Part shown: one piece after another, positions 39,341 to 47,812 of the stretch
Position numbering within the stretch: the stretch's first letter is position 1
Layout of the letters: each line of letters starts with the position of its first letter
Assembly (NCBI RefSeq): GCF_011682145.1
Contig: NZ_WHJH01000016.1
Span: forward strand, 62,001 to 126,000
Direction of reading: 5' to 3'
Source: Massilia mucilaginosa
GTDB taxonomy: Bacteria > Pseudomonadota > Gammaproteobacteria > Burkholderiales > Burkholderiaceae_D
Length of the DNA stretch: 64,000 nucleotides
Notes under the pieces: generated by a model
What the model was told of the DNA's origin: nothing
The model's database searches: none
The model's input: the letters and a program-made list of their open reading frames with translations, nothing else
Made by a program: the position numbers and the translations under genes

Positions 39341-39781
39341 ATGCAAACCATTCAAGACGTCATGACCCGCGATGTTCAACGCGTTTCGCCGGAAGACAGC
39401 GTTCACCGCGCTGCGCAGATCATGAAAGAATTCAATATCGGCTCCGTGCCGGTCGTTGACGGCGACAAGCTGGTCGGCATGATCACCGACCGCGATATCA
39501 CCGTGCGCTCCACCGCTGCCGGCAAAGCGCCGGAAACGAGCCGCGTCGGCGATTCGATGAGCACCGAAGTGCGCACCTGCTACGCGACCCAGTCGGTCGA
39601 CGAAGTACTGACCCAGATGGGCGACGTGCAGATCCGCCGGGTACCGGTCGTGGACCAGCAATCGCACTCGCTGGTCGGCATCGTCTCGCTGGGCGACATG
39701 GCAACCAAGCAAACGACCGGCATCGGCCAGGCCTTGCAAGAAATCTCGTCGCCAACCGACGCTGCCGCCAAAGCACAGTAA
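39341..39781 (+). CDS. CBS-domain protein
   Basis: A 146-residue protein made of two CBS domains. The first runs from IQDVMTRDVQRVSPEDSVHR to VGMITDRDITVR, the second from VRTCYATQSVDEVLTQMG to LVGIVSLGDMA. Stand-alone pairs of this kind bind adenosyl ligands and often regulate a partner. ATG 39341 follows GGAGACTCAG. A perfect hairpin lies just after the stop. Confidence 0.95.
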   Translation: MQTIQDVMTRDVQRVSPEDSVHRAAQIMKEFNIGSVPVVDGDKLVGMITDRDITVRSTAAGKAPETSRVGDSMSTEVRTCYATQSVDEVLTQMGDVQIRRVPVVDQQSHSLVGIVSLGDMATKQTTGIGQALQEISSPTDAAAKAQ

Positions 39782-39793
39782 GTCAGCTTGACG

Positions 39794-39832
39794 CTTGCAA
39801 CAGGCGGGGCCATGCGCCTCGCCTGTTGCAAG
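39794..39832 (+). terminator. Strong hairpin after the CBS gene, probable terminator
   Basis: CTTGCAACAGGCG and CGCCTGTTGCAAG make a perfect 13-base stem starting 13 bases after the stop at 39781. The T-run of a classical intrinsic terminator is missing, so it may instead protect the 3' end of the mRNA. Confidence 0.5.
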
Positions 39833-39966
39833 GTGTTCGCGGGCGCGTCTGCACGCATGCCCGCCGCAGCCAAGTAGCTGCAACACCAGCCATGTGCAAT
39901 GCCGCACCCGCTCCTCCCGTCACGCCGCACGACGCCACGTCCAGTGTTGCGCCTCCCTCCTCCGCC

Positions 39967-40554
39967 TCACGCCGCACTGCGCCCCATCGCTTCGAGCGCG
40001 CCGACCCATTTGTCCACCGCCTGCCGTTCCGGATCGCCCACCATGCCGATCAGGGTGTCGTGCACCGGCGCCACGCCCACGAATCCCAGAATATTGCGCT
40101 TGAGCGATTTGACGCTGTGCGCCCGAAAATACCAGCGATACAGCATCGCCGGCATGCCCATGGTCACCACCACCCGCGCCGACCGACCGGTCAGCCCCTT
40201 TGCGGCCAGCGGATGCATGCGCTCGCCCGGAAACGCGAAACCGGGCCGTGCCACCTGCTCAAGAAAGCCTTTGAGCAGGGCGGGCATGTCGCCGAGCCAC
40301 AGCGGAAAGAAAAACACCATGTGCTGCGCCCAGCGGATGTCATCCTGCGCCTGTTGCAAGCCGGGCGGCAACGGCCCGCGCTCCCATTCGTCCTGGCTGC
40401 GCAGAAGGGGAAAGTCGAGCGCCGCCACCTGCGTCTGGCGCACCTCGTGCCCGCCCCTGGCCGCGCCCTGCCGGTAGGCGCCGGCGAGCGCGTGGCATAG
40501 ATGGCCTTGCGCAATATCGGGGTGGCCCTGGATGAGCAGGATGCGCTTAGGCAT
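39967..40554 (-). CDS. NAD(P)H-dependent flavin oxidoreductase (NQO1/MdaB family)
   Basis: A 195-residue flavodoxin-like protein. The N-terminal strand and phosphate loop (KRILLIQGHPDIAQGHLCHA), the central FFFPLWLGDMPALLKGFLEQ and the catalytic-loop region GKxLxGxSARVVVTMGMPAM define the NAD(P)H quinone-oxidoreductase family. It presumably reduces quinones or nitro-compounds with FMN or FAD. It stands alone between a CBS gene and a DUF2970 gene. Confidence 0.9.
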   Translation of the reverse strand: MPKRILLIQGHPDIAQGHLCHALAGAYRQGAARGGHEVRQTQVAALDFPLLRSQDEWERGPLPPGLQQAQDDIRWAQHMVFFFPLWLGDMPALLKGFLEQVARPGFAFPGERMHPLAAKGLTGRSARVVVTMGMPAMLYRWYFRAHSVKSLKRNILGFVGVAPVHDTLIGMVGDPERQAVDKWVGALEAMGRSAA

Positions 40555-40819
40555 GGCACCGCTCCGGCATCAGGACGCGCGCGGCGGCAATGCCCCGCCC
40601 TCGCGCAGTCCATCGAACCCGCGTGATCATGGTTATCCTCCCGGCATGGCAAGCGCAATCGGCTTGCCTGCTTATATGACCGCGCGAGCGCCAGCTTGGT
40701 TCCCGAGTTTTTGATATGGTCTTGCGCGCCGATCTGCTCCTGTCGCGCGCACAGTGCAGCGGCTATGCTCGAAGGAATCGGGGCGCGTGCCCCGCGCGCT
40801 TCATCGACAGGGGAACAAC

Positions 40820-41032
40820 ATGCTTGACAAGAATCTTAGCCAGCGCACCGAACGGTCTTTTCTCGCGACCCTGGCGGCGATCGCCTGGTCGTTCGTCGGC
40901 CTGCGCCGCAAATCGGACTTCGACCGCGACGTCACGGCCCTCAATCCCGTGTATGTGGTCCTGGCCGGCCTGATCGGCGTGGCGCTGCTGATCGCCACCC
41001 TGGTCGGCGTGGTGGCCTTCGCCACCCGCTGA
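40820..41032 (+). CDS. DUF2970 family small membrane protein
   Basis: A 70-residue protein with an N-terminal amphipathic part (FLATLAAIAWSFVGLRRKSD) and one membrane helix (VYVVLAGLIGVALLIATLVG). The first segment, often IxAVxWSFFGIRK, is the DUF2970 signature. AGGGGAACAAC precedes ATG 40820, ruling out the longer frame. Function unknown. It ends 8 bases from the end of the convergent maiA gene. Confidence 0.9.
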   Translation: MLDKNLSQRTERSFLATLAAIAWSFVGLRRKSDFDRDVTALNPVYVVLAGLIGVALLIATLVGVVAFATR

Positions 41033-41039
41033 CCACGCC

Positions 41040-41684
41040 TTACTCGGCGTCGGGCTGGCGCGACGGATGCGCCTCGGCAAACGGCGGCAAGGCAGCGCAC
41101 ATGGCGTCGATGCGGGCAATCGTGGGATACGGCGCCAGATCCACATGAAAACGGCGCGCGTTGAACACTTGCGGCACCAGGCAGCAGTCGGCCATGGTCG
41201 GCGTGTCGCCGTGGCAAAAACGCCCCGTATCCGGTGAATTGGCCAGGTGCGCTTCGATTGCGGCCATGCCCTCGCGCAACCAGTGCACATACCACTCGGT
41301 CTTGTCTTCTTCCGGCAAACCGACCTGATGCACCAGATGGCGCAGCACGCGCAGATTGGTCAGCGGATGAATGTCGCAGGCCACCATCAGCGCCAGCGAA
41401 CGCACGCGCGCCCGTCCGAGCGCATCGCGCGGCAGCAGGGCCACCTGCGGATGCACTTCTTCCAGGTACTCCAGGATCGCAATCGACTGCGTCAGGGTGG
41501 TGCCCTTGTCCTGCAAGCTCGGCACCAGGCCGCTCGGATTGATGGCCAGATACTCGGGCGCCAGTTGCTCGCCGCCATTGCGCAGCAGATGTACCGGCAC
41601 CGCCTCGTAGCCGACGCCTTTCAGGTTCAGCGCAATGCGCACCCGGTACGCCGCCGAACTGCGGAAATAGGTGTACAGCTTCAT
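41040..41684 (-). CDS. maiA: Maleylacetoacetate isomerase
   Basis: A 214-residue zeta-class glutathione-S-transferase fold enzyme that isomerises maleyl- to fumarylacetoacetate (or the pyruvate analogue). KLYTYFRSSAAYRVRIALNL contains the zeta motif SSxxxRVRIA with the catalytic Ser. NPSGLVPSLQD and QSIAILEYLEE complete the glutathione site. The ATG at 41684 overlaps the stop of the hydrolase gene (ATGA). It is the third gene of an operon with a VOC dioxygenase and a fumarylacetoacetase-family hydrolase. Confidence 0.95.
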   Translation of the reverse strand: MKLYTYFRSSAAYRVRIALNLKGVGYEAVPVHLLRNGGEQLAPEYLAINPSGLVPSLQDKGTTLTQSIAILEYLEEVHPQVALLPRDALGRARVRSLALMVACDIHPLTNLRVLRHLVHQVGLPEEDKTEWYVHWLREGMAAIEAHLANSPDTGRFCHGDTPTMADCCLVPQVFNARRFHVDLAPYPTIARIDAMCAALPPFAEAHPSRQPDAE

Positions 41685-42706
41685 GGGCGGCGCTCCTCGT
41701 ACATGGCCACGGTCTGGTCGATGGCACCGAATATGCTGGCCCCGACGGCATCGAACATCTCGATGCGCACGCTGTCGCCGAATTTGAGAAACGACGTTGC
41801 AGGCGCGCCATGCTCGATGGTTTCGTACATGCGCACTTCGGCCAGGCAGCAGTAGCCGACGCCGCCGTTGTCGATGCTCGACCCGTGCAGGTTGCCCTGC
41901 TTGTTCGATACCGTGCCGGAGCCGATGATGGTGCCGGCCGCCAGTTCGCGCGTTTTGGCCGCATGTGCCACCAGTTGCGCGAAGTTGAAGGTCATGTCGT
42001 CGCCCGCGTTCGGTTTGCCGAAGGGCTTGTCGTTGATCTGCACGTTGAGCGGCAGGCGCAGTTTGGTGTCTTGCCATGCGTCGCCCAGTTCGTCCGGCGT
42101 GACGCACACCGGCGAAAAAGCGCTGGCCGCTTTCGATTGGAAGAAGCCGAAGCCCTTCAGCAATTCGTTTGGAATCAGGTTGCGCAGCGATACGTCGTTG
42201 ACCAGCATCACCAGGCGAACGGCGGCCGCGCTGCGCTCGACGCTGGCGCCCATCGGCACGTCGCCCGTGATCACGGCCACTTCCGCTTCCAGGTCGATGC
42301 CCCACTCCTCGGACAGCGCATAAATCGGGTCGCGCGGGCCGATGAAGGAGTCAGAACCGCCCTGATACATCAGCGGATCGGTGTAGAACGAGGCCGGAAC
42401 CTCGGCGTTACGCGCTTTTCGCACCAGTTCAACGTGGTTGATATAGGCCGAACCGTCGGCCCACTGATAGGCGCGCGGCAAGGGCGAATGGCACAGCGCC
42501 TGGTCGAAGGGCTGGGCGTCCCAGCTTGCGTTATCGTTCAGGGCGACGTAGACGCCCTGCAAGCGTTCGACCACATCGTCCCAGTTGTCGAGCGCGAACT
42601 GCAAGGTGGCAGCGATCTTGGGTACTTTCTGGTAGCGCGACAGGTCGCGGCTGACGACCACCAGCGAGCCATCACGCCCGCCTGTTTTCAATGTTGCAAG
42701 TTTCAT
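41681..42706 (-). CDS. Fumarylacetoacetate hydrolase family protein
   Basis: A 341-residue FAH-family enzyme that cleaves a carbon-carbon bond of fumarylacetoacetate-like products. The metal-binding pattern is distributed in IDLEAEVAVITGDVPMGAS, LVNDVSLRNLIPNEL and the later IGSGTVSNKQGNLHGSS. The N-terminal part MKLATLKTGGRDGSLVVVSR is typical of the bacterial type. Between the dioxygenase and maiA genes, it should catalyse the last step of the same ring-cleavage route. Confidence 0.92.
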   Translation of the reverse strand: MKLATLKTGGRDGSLVVVSRDLSRYQKVPKIAATLQFALDNWDDVVERLQGVYVALNDNASWDAQPFDQALCHSPLPRAYQWADGSAYINHVELVRKARNAEVPASFYTDPLMYQGGSDSFIGPRDPIYALSEEWGIDLEAEVAVITGDVPMGASVERSAAAVRLVMLVNDVSLRNLIPNELLKGFGFFQSKAASAFSPVCVTPDELGDAWQDTKLRLPLNVQINDKPFGKPNAGDDMTFNFAQLVAHAAKTRELAAGTIIGSGTVSNKQGNLHGSSIDNGGVGYCCLAEVRMYETIEHGAPATSFLKFGDSVRIEMFDAVGASIFGAIDQTVAMYEERRP

Positions 42707-42713
42707 GTGTGCC

Positions 42714-43256
42714 TTAGTGTTGGTCCGCTGGGGTTTTTTCGTGCATCCAGGCCGCGTGCTTGGGCGCCTTGCGGGTCTGCGACCACTCGTTGAGCATGTC
42801 CCATTTGACGGCGTCGAGCTTCTGCTGCATCTCGGGCGTGGCGGTGTTGACGGCCAGTTCCAGGCGGTGCCCGTTCGGATCGAAGAAATAGATCGATTTG
42901 AAAATGGTGTGGTTGGTCGGGCCGATGACGTCGATGCCGTCCGCTTCGAGGCGTGCCTTGGCAGCGAGCAACTCGTCCATCGAACCGACTTCCAGGGCCA
43001 GGTGCTGGACCCAGTCCGGGGTGTTTTCGTCGCGGCCCATCGGCGACTGGCTCGGCAGCTCGAAAAAGGCCAGCACATTGCCCATGCCGGCATCGAGGAA
43101 AACGTGCATGTACGGGTCGGGCGCGCCGGTCGACGGCACCTGGTCTTCTGCAATGGCCAGCACGAAGTCCATATTGAGGTACTTCACGTACCACTCGACT
43201 GTCTCTTTGGCATCCTTGCAGCGGTAGGCTACGTGGTGAATCCTGGTGATTTTCAT
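42714..43256 (-). CDS. VOC family protein, 4-hydroxyphenylpyruvate- or ring-cleaving-dioxygenase-like
   Basis: A 180-residue vicinal-oxygen-chelate protein. ITRIHHVAYRCKDAKETVEW gives the first metal His, DWVQHLALEV the second, and YFFDPNGHRLELAV the metal Glu. The set His-His-Glu is complete, so it is probably an active metalloenzyme. It is the first gene of an operon with the FAH-family and maiA genes, so an aromatic acid (homogentisate- or gentisate-like) is the likely substrate type; the exact one is not determined. ATG 43256 follows GGGGAG. Confidence 0.88.
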   Translation of the reverse strand: MKITRIHHVAYRCKDAKETVEWYVKYLNMDFVLAIAEDQVPSTGAPDPYMHVFLDAGMGNVLAFFELPSQSPMGRDENTPDWVQHLALEVGSMDELLAAKARLEADGIDVIGPTNHTIFKSIYFFDPNGHRLELAVNTATPEMQQKLDAVKWDMLNEWSQTRKAPKHAAWMHEKTPADQH

Positions 43257-43344
43257 GCTGTGCTCCCCTGTTGATTCTTCTATTAGAGTGCAAAACGAAC
43301 TATCATTCAAACAATATTTTCAACGCGACTTATCAGATCATCCT

Positions 43345-44277
43345 ATGAATCCCACCTTGCGCCAGATACGCGCCCTTGTCGCGCTTGCCAGGACGGGCAG
43401 TTTCACCCTGGCGGCCGAGTATTTGCACGTGACCCAGGCGGCGCTGTCCGGCCTGATCAAGGAGCTCGAACTGACCCTCGGCGTGCGCGTGGTCGACCGC
43501 AGCACGCGCAGGATTGCCCTGACGGAGGTCGGACGCGAACTGACGCCCCTGTTTTCCAAGATGATCGACGACCTCGACGGCGCGCTGCTCGATATTGCCA
43601 GCCAGACGCGCCTGAAAAAAGGCGTCGTACGGATTGCCGCCCCGCAGTTGATGTCGTGCACCCTGCTGCCGCAAGTGATTGCCGCTTACCGCAAGCTGTA
43701 TCCCGAAATCCAGGTGCGCCTGGTCGATTGCGCGGTCGAGAACGTGACGGCGCGCGTGTTCAGCGGCGAGGTCGACTGCGGCATCGGGCCGGAGCGCGAT
43801 CCGACCGCGCAGATCGAGGCGACGGTGCTGTTCGAAATGCCCTTCGTGCTGGTGTTTCCGCAGCAGCATGCGCTGGAGCAGCGCGAACGGGTGACCTGGT
43901 CCGACCTGGCGGCGCACCCGTTCATTGCACTGCAAGGCCAGTTCACCGAGCGCCTGCTGAGCGACATGCACCATTCGCTGCGCGACGTGCCGCTCAATCC
44001 GGTCAACGAGGTTACCTTCATGACCACCGCGCTGGCGATGGTCAGCGCCGGCCTGGGCGTGACCGTGTGCCTGCCGTATGCGGAACCGCTGGTGCGGCTG
44101 CACCAGTTGCACATGCGCCAATTGCACGAGCCGGAACTGACGCGGCGCTTCTTTGTGTACACGCGCGACAAACGCTCGCTCTCGCCGGCGGCCGAGAGTT
44201 TTATTGCCTTCCTGTTCAAGTTCGTCGAGTCGCACGACTGGAACATTCCGCTGGTGAACGCCCAGCAGGTGCCGTAG
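43345..44277 (+). CDS. LysR family transcriptional regulator
   Basis: A 310-residue LysR-type regulator. The helix-turn-helix is in TLRQIRALVALARTGSFTLA and AAEYLHVTQAALSGLIKELE. The effector domain runs from about residue 90 (KGVVRIAAPQLMSCTLLPQV). It is divergent from the VOC-FAH-maiA operon with 88 bases between the start codons. It therefore most likely controls that operon in response to an aromatic intermediate. No strong ribosome site precedes ATG 43345. Confidence 0.93.
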   Translation: MNPTLRQIRALVALARTGSFTLAAEYLHVTQAALSGLIKELELTLGVRVVDRSTRRIALTEVGRELTPLFSKMIDDLDGALLDIASQTRLKKGVVRIAAPQLMSCTLLPQVIAAYRKLYPEIQVRLVDCAVENVTARVFSGEVDCGIGPERDPTAQIEATVLFEMPFVLVFPQQHALEQRERVTWSDLAAHPFIALQGQFTERLLSDMHHSLRDVPLNPVNEVTFMTTALAMVSAGLGVTVCLPYAEPLVRLHQLHMRQLHEPELTRRFFVYTRDKRSLSPAAESFIAFLFKFVESHDWNIPLVNAQQVP

Positions 44278-44414
44278 ACAGCGCATGGAAGCAACTCGCG
44301 GGCCGCGAGCGAACCGTGAGTGAGCCAGGCGGCCCTGATGCCGGCGACAGCGGATGGGTGCCGGCCGCGGGCCGCGCGCGAACCGGCAGCGACGCAGCCG
44401 GCACCGATGCCGGC
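44277..44414. repeat. Two 69-base tandem direct repeats after the LysR gene
   Basis: Copy 1 at 44277-44345 begins GACAGCGCAT and copy 2 at 44346-44414 begins GACAGCGGAT; both end GATGCCGGC. They are exactly equal in length, agree at about 53 of 69 positions, and share fully conserved blocks CGCGGGCCGC and GCGAACCG. The unit is a multiple of three and starts at the last base of the LysR stop codon. It lies between LysR and the chaC-like gene, with a TATAAT at 44440. Confidence 0.7.
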
Positions 44415-44473
44415 CGCTGCACCGATAGCGCAGCGCCCCTATAATTGATGCTCGCTTCCAACGGAACCTGCCC

Positions 44474-45040
44474 ATGTCCTTTAACACCATCGCCATCAAC
44501 CAGCGCATGGATCAATTCGACGGCCACCATCGCGTGTGGCTGTTCGGCTACGGCTCGCTGATCTTCAAGGCGGACTTTCCGTACATCGAGCGCCGGCCGG
44601 CGACCATTAGCAATTGGACCCGGCGCTTCTGGCAAGGTTCGCACGATCACCGCGGCACCGAAACCGCGCCCGGGCGCGTCGCCACCCTGGTGGCCCAAGC
44701 GGGCGCGCTCACCGCCGGCATGGCGTACCTGATCACGCCCGAAGTGTTCGCCCACCTCGACCACCGCGAAAAGAACGGCTATCTGCGCCTGGCGATCGAC
44801 ATCCGCTTCGACGATGGCAGCAGCGAGCTGGGGCTGGTCTACATCGCCACCGAAGACAATGCGGCCTTCCTCGGCGAAGCCAGCGAGTTCGATATTGCCC
44901 GTCAAATCGCGCGCTCGCATGGCCCGAGCGGCGCCAACCGCGACTACCTGATCGACCTGGCGCACGCGCTGCGCGAACTGGGGATGGAAGACGCACATGT
45001 GTTCGACATCGAGCGGCATTTGATCGAGATGCGCGAGTAA
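44474..45040 (+). CDS. Gamma-glutamylcyclotransferase (ChaC-like)
   Basis: A 188-residue ChaC-family enzyme that splits glutathione to 5-oxoproline and Cys-Gly. VWLFGYGSLIFKADFP holds the substrate-binding YGSL motif, and the catalytic Glu is expected in LDHREKNGYLR. RRFWQGSHDHRGTETAPGRV is typical of the family. It has its own promoter-like TATAAT upstream at 44440 and is not in an operon. Confidence 0.93.
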   Translation: MSFNTIAINQRMDQFDGHHRVWLFGYGSLIFKADFPYIERRPATISNWTRRFWQGSHDHRGTETAPGRVATLVAQAGALTAGMAYLITPEVFAHLDHREKNGYLRLAIDIRFDDGSSELGLVYIATEDNAAFLGEASEFDIARQIARSHGPSGANRDYLIDLAHALRELGMEDAHVFDIERHLIEMRE

Positions 45041-45061
45041 GCGCGGCAAACAAAGTCGCAA

Positions 45062-45092
45062 CAAAAAAGGTCCGGCAACAAAAGCCGCCGGA
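45062..45092 (-). terminator. Rho-independent terminator of the radical SAM gene
   Basis: On the minus strand TCCGGC and GCCGGA form a stem with a T-rich loop, followed by CC and six T residues. It lies 10 bases past the stop at 45102, between two convergent genes. Confidence 0.75.
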
Positions 45093-45101
45093 TGGCCAGC
45101 A

Positions 45102-46235
45102 TTATCCAAACAAATCGAGCTGCCCGGTCGCATTGCCGCACTGCCTGGACGGCGCCGTCGGCACAAGCTGCGGCCGCTTGAAGCGCGACGTGTCGAGTTG
45201 CGCAAAGCGCCCGCTGGTGGCATTCATGCCCAGCCGCTCCACCGCCTTGACGAAACGCTGGCGTATCAGATCGGCCCAGACGCCCTCCCCGTGCATGCGC
45301 TTGCTGAAGTCGCTGTCGTAGTCTTTGCCTCCCCGCATTTCGCGCACCCGGTTCATTACCCGCTGCGCCCGCTCGGGAAAGTGTGCCTGCAGCCATTCCT
45401 GGAACAGGGGATTGACCTCCCATGGCAAGCGCAGCACGACGTAGTGCGCGCTCACTGCCCCGGCGTCGCGCGCCGCTTCGAGCACGCGTTCGAGTTCGGG
45501 CTCGGTGACGAAGGGAATCACCGGCGCCACACTGACCCGCACCGGGATGCCGGCGTCGGTCAGCCGCCGGATTGTGCGCAGGCGCCGCGCCGGGGCCGCC
45601 GCGCGCGGCTCGAGCGTGCGCGAGATGTCAGGGTCGAGCGTGGTTACCGTGACCGCCGCAATCGCCTGGTTCCTGGCGGCCATGGCCCCGATCAGATCGA
45701 TGTCGCGCTCGATCAGCGAGGACTTGCTGATCAGCGCGACCGGATGCTCGCAGTCGTGCAGCACTTCCAGCACGCGCCGCGTAATGCCCAGCCCGCGCTC
45801 GCACGGCTGGTAGGCGTCGGTGTTGACGCCCACCGCGATCGGTTCCGGCACGTAGGACGGCCTGGCCAGCTCGCGCCGCAGCAGTTCGGGCGCGTTGACC
45901 TTGGCGAACAGGCGGCTTTCGAAGTCCAGCCCCGGCGACAGCCCCAGATAGCTGTGGGTCGGCCGCGCAAAGCAGTAAATGCAGCCGTGCTCGCACCCGC
46001 GATAGGGATTGAGCGACACATTGAAGGGAATGTCGGGCGAGCTGTTGCGGCTCAGGATGGTCCTGGCGAATTCGTCGGTGACCTGGGTGCGGAACGGCAC
46101 CGGCGTGTCGTCCTCGTCGTCGGCATGCACCCAGCCGTCGTCGAACCGTTCGCGCGCATTGACCTCGTAGCGGCCCTGCAGGTTGGTGACGGCGCCGCGC
46201 CCCTTTTGCGCCGCGAGCGGACGCGGCGGGAGCAT
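45102..46235 (-). CDS. PA0069-family radical SAM protein
   Basis: A roughly 377-residue radical SAM protein related to spore photoproduct lyase-like enzymes. The [4Fe-4S]-binding motif CxxxCxxC is in YRGCEHGCIYCFARP. The start of the conserved region is KGRGAVTNLQGRYEVNAR, and the family ends with a C-terminal GQLDLFG tail. ATG 46235 is chosen because GAAGAAAG precedes it and it fits the family; ATG 46283 would add 16 residues. A LexA-type box sits 53 bases upstream, so DNA-damage control is likely. The substrate is unknown. Confidence 0.85.
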   Translation of the reverse strand: MLPPRPLAAQKGRGAVTNLQGRYEVNARERFDDGWVHADDEDDTPVPFRTQVTDEFARTILSRNSSPDIPFNVSLNPYRGCEHGCIYCFARPTHSYLGLSPGLDFESRLFAKVNAPELLRRELARPSYVPEPIAVGVNTDAYQPCERGLGITRRVLEVLHDCEHPVALISKSSLIERDIDLIGAMAARNQAIAAVTVTTLDPDISRTLEPRAAAPARRLRTIRRLTDAGIPVRVSVAPVIPFVTEPELERVLEAARDAGAVSAHYVVLRLPWEVNPLFQEWLQAHFPERAQRVMNRVREMRGGKDYDSDFSKRMHGEGVWADLIRQRFVKAVERLGMNATSGRFAQLDTSRFKRPQLVPTAPSRQCGNATGQLDLFG

Positions 46236-46287
46236 GACGCTTTCTTCAAAGTCCTTGTCGCGATCGGTCACCGGAGCACCCATTTAA

Positions 46288-46303
46288 CTGTATAAACATA
46301 CAG
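46288..46303 (-). promoter_or_regulatory. LexA (SOS) box
   Basis: CTGTATAAACATACAG matches the CTG-N10-CAG LexA operator with an A/T-rich centre and near-perfect dyad symmetry. TATACA or similar within it can act as a -10 element. It lies directly upstream of the PA0069-family gene. My recollection is that the Pseudomonas aeruginosa homologue is in the SOS regulon, consistent with this. Confidence 0.65.
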
Positions 46304-46340
46304 TATTCTACGTGGGTGATGCCGCTTTTTCAAGCACCGT

Positions 46341-47075
46341 TCAAAGCCGGCCTTGATGCAGCACAAACGTGTCGATCAAGTCATCGAAAGCGCGACTCAG
46401 CGGCAGGAACTTTTCGTGGTCGCCGTCGATCTCACCCAAAGCGTGACAGGTCGCTTCCAAGGTTGAGAGCTGGTCGGGTGCGTGCGCCTTGCGGATGCGA
46501 TAGCGCGAGGGCGGCATGTCGCTCAGCGGCAGACGCGGCAAGGCATGCAGTAAGGGATTGAGATACAGCATCTTGCGGCTCTTGCGCCAGGTGCCGTCGA
46601 GCACGACCAGCAGCAGCTTGTCAGGCGCGCGCAACAGCTCCGGCGGCAGTGGCGGCGGCGCTGGCATGCCCAGCGACCGGTCGTCCGGCGTGTCCGGGTA
46701 CAGGAGAACGGCCTGCCGGCCTTCCACGGCCAGCAGGGTGGACAGCTGCGCCGGATCGAACACCTCGCCAGCGACCAGGGTGCTGCCGGCCACGCTCAGG
46801 TGCAGCAGGCGCGCGCTGCCCTTGGCGTTGCTCACTTCCAGCGGATGCTGCAGGATCAGCAAGCGCACGTCGCTGGCGACCGGACGAATCCAGCGGCAAA
46901 TGCACGCCGCCGCCGGTCGCGCGCAACGGGCGCACACGCTACGCCGCGCCGGTGCGGCTTGCCCATTCGCAAGCACGGACGCGCCTTGATCTGGCTGCAG
47001 TGCGGCTGCGGTTTGCCCCTGCGCGGGCGCGGCCGCCGCGTCGGCAGCGCCATATCGCCGCGAATCCGCGCTCAC
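46341..47075 (-). CDS. DTW-domain protein, tRNA-uridine aminocarboxypropyltransferase-like
   Basis: A 244-residue protein. A Cys-rich knuckle (RSVCARCARPAAACICRW) precedes the DTW domain, whose signature is LVVLDGTWRKSRKMLYLNP. Enzymes of this family add the acp group from SAM to uridine 47 of tRNA. The C-terminal helix carries STLEATCHALGEIDGD. The N-terminal 45 residues are Ala/Gln-rich and not part of the domain. GTG 47075 overlaps the chemoreceptor stop (GTGA), so the two are coupled. Confidence 0.88.
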   Translation of the reverse strand: MSADSRRYGAADAAAAPAQGQTAAALQPDQGASVLANGQAAPARRSVCARCARPAAACICRWIRPVASDVRLLILQHPLEVSNAKGSARLLHLSVAGSTLVAGEVFDPAQLSTLLAVEGRQAVLLYPDTPDDRSLGMPAPPPLPPELLRAPDKLLLVVLDGTWRKSRKMLYLNPLLHALPRLPLSDMPPSRYRIRKAHAPDQLSTLEATCHALGEIDGDHEKFLPLSRAFDDLIDTFVLHQGRL

Positions 47076-47812
47076 CGGCCCAGCAGCGCCAACTCGCGCC
47101 GTCCGGCCGCCATCTGGCCCAGCTTGAACACGCCGACCACCTGCGACAGTTGCGTCGCCTGCTCCTGCATCGCCGCCGCTGCCGCCGCTGACTGCTCGAC
47201 CAGTGCCGCGTTCTGCTGGGCCGCCTGGTCCATCTGGGTCACCGCCAGATTGACCTGTTCGATGCCGTCGCGCTGCTCGTCGCTGGCGCTGGTGATGTCG
47301 TTCATGATGCGCGTCACACGGTTGATGCTGGTGACCACTTCTTCCATGGTCTTGCCGGCCTGGTCCACCAGGCGCGTGCCGTTGTCGACCTTGCTGACCG
47401 AGTCGCTGATCAATTGCTTGAACACCCTGGCCCGCGCCGCCGTGTAGGCCTTGCGCGTTTCCAGCACCTGCTCCAGCAGCGCTTTGGCGCGCGGGTGCTT
47501 GACGCTCTCGCCGAGGATGGTCTGGATTTCGGTGGCGCGCGCCGACGCGAGCTTCATCTGCTCTTCCACCTTTTTCTGGTCGGCCGGATCGCTCACCTTC
47601 CAGGCCGTGGCGGTGCGCGCGGCGTTCACTTCAATCACCTTGGCCCACTCGTCGATCAGGCGCTCGTTGCGCACGGTCTGTTTGACCATGTTGTCGGTCA
47701 TCACACTGGCCTGCTGCATGCGCCATACGCCGATGCCGGTCAGGACAACCAGGAACAAGAGGACGACGGCGAAACCGAGCGTCAGGCGGGTTCCGATACT
47801 GGGATTTTTCAT
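47072..47812 (-). CDS. Internally deleted methyl-accepting chemotaxis protein
   Basis: The N-terminal part is a normal chemoreceptor: a membrane helix (LTLGFAVVLLFLVVLTGIGV) and a four-helix-bundle sensor up to about residue 130. It then joins directly to the C-terminal leg of the signalling domain, SVSKVDNGTRLVDQAGKTME and AQQNAALVEQSAAAAAAMQE. The second membrane helix, the HAMP domain and the signalling tip that binds CheA/CheW are missing. The frame is intact, at 246 residues against about 540 for complete family members. It cannot signal in the normal way. Confidence 0.8.
   Translation of the reverse strand: MKNPSIGTRLTLGFAVVLLFLVVLTGIGVWRMQQASVMTDNMVKQTVRNERLIDEWAKVIEVNAARTATAWKVSDPADQKKVEEQMKLASARATEIQTILGESVKHPRAKALLEQVLETRKAYTAARARVFKQLISDSVSKVDNGTRLVDQAGKTMEEVVTSINRVTRIMNDITSASDEQRDGIEQVNLAVTQMDQAAQQNAALVEQSAAAAAAMQEQATQLSQVVGVFKLGQMAAGRRELALLGR

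Noticed and set aside
44277-44414. CRISPR-like repeat
   Set aside because: Only two adjacent copies without spacers and with many differences; it is a simple tandem duplication.
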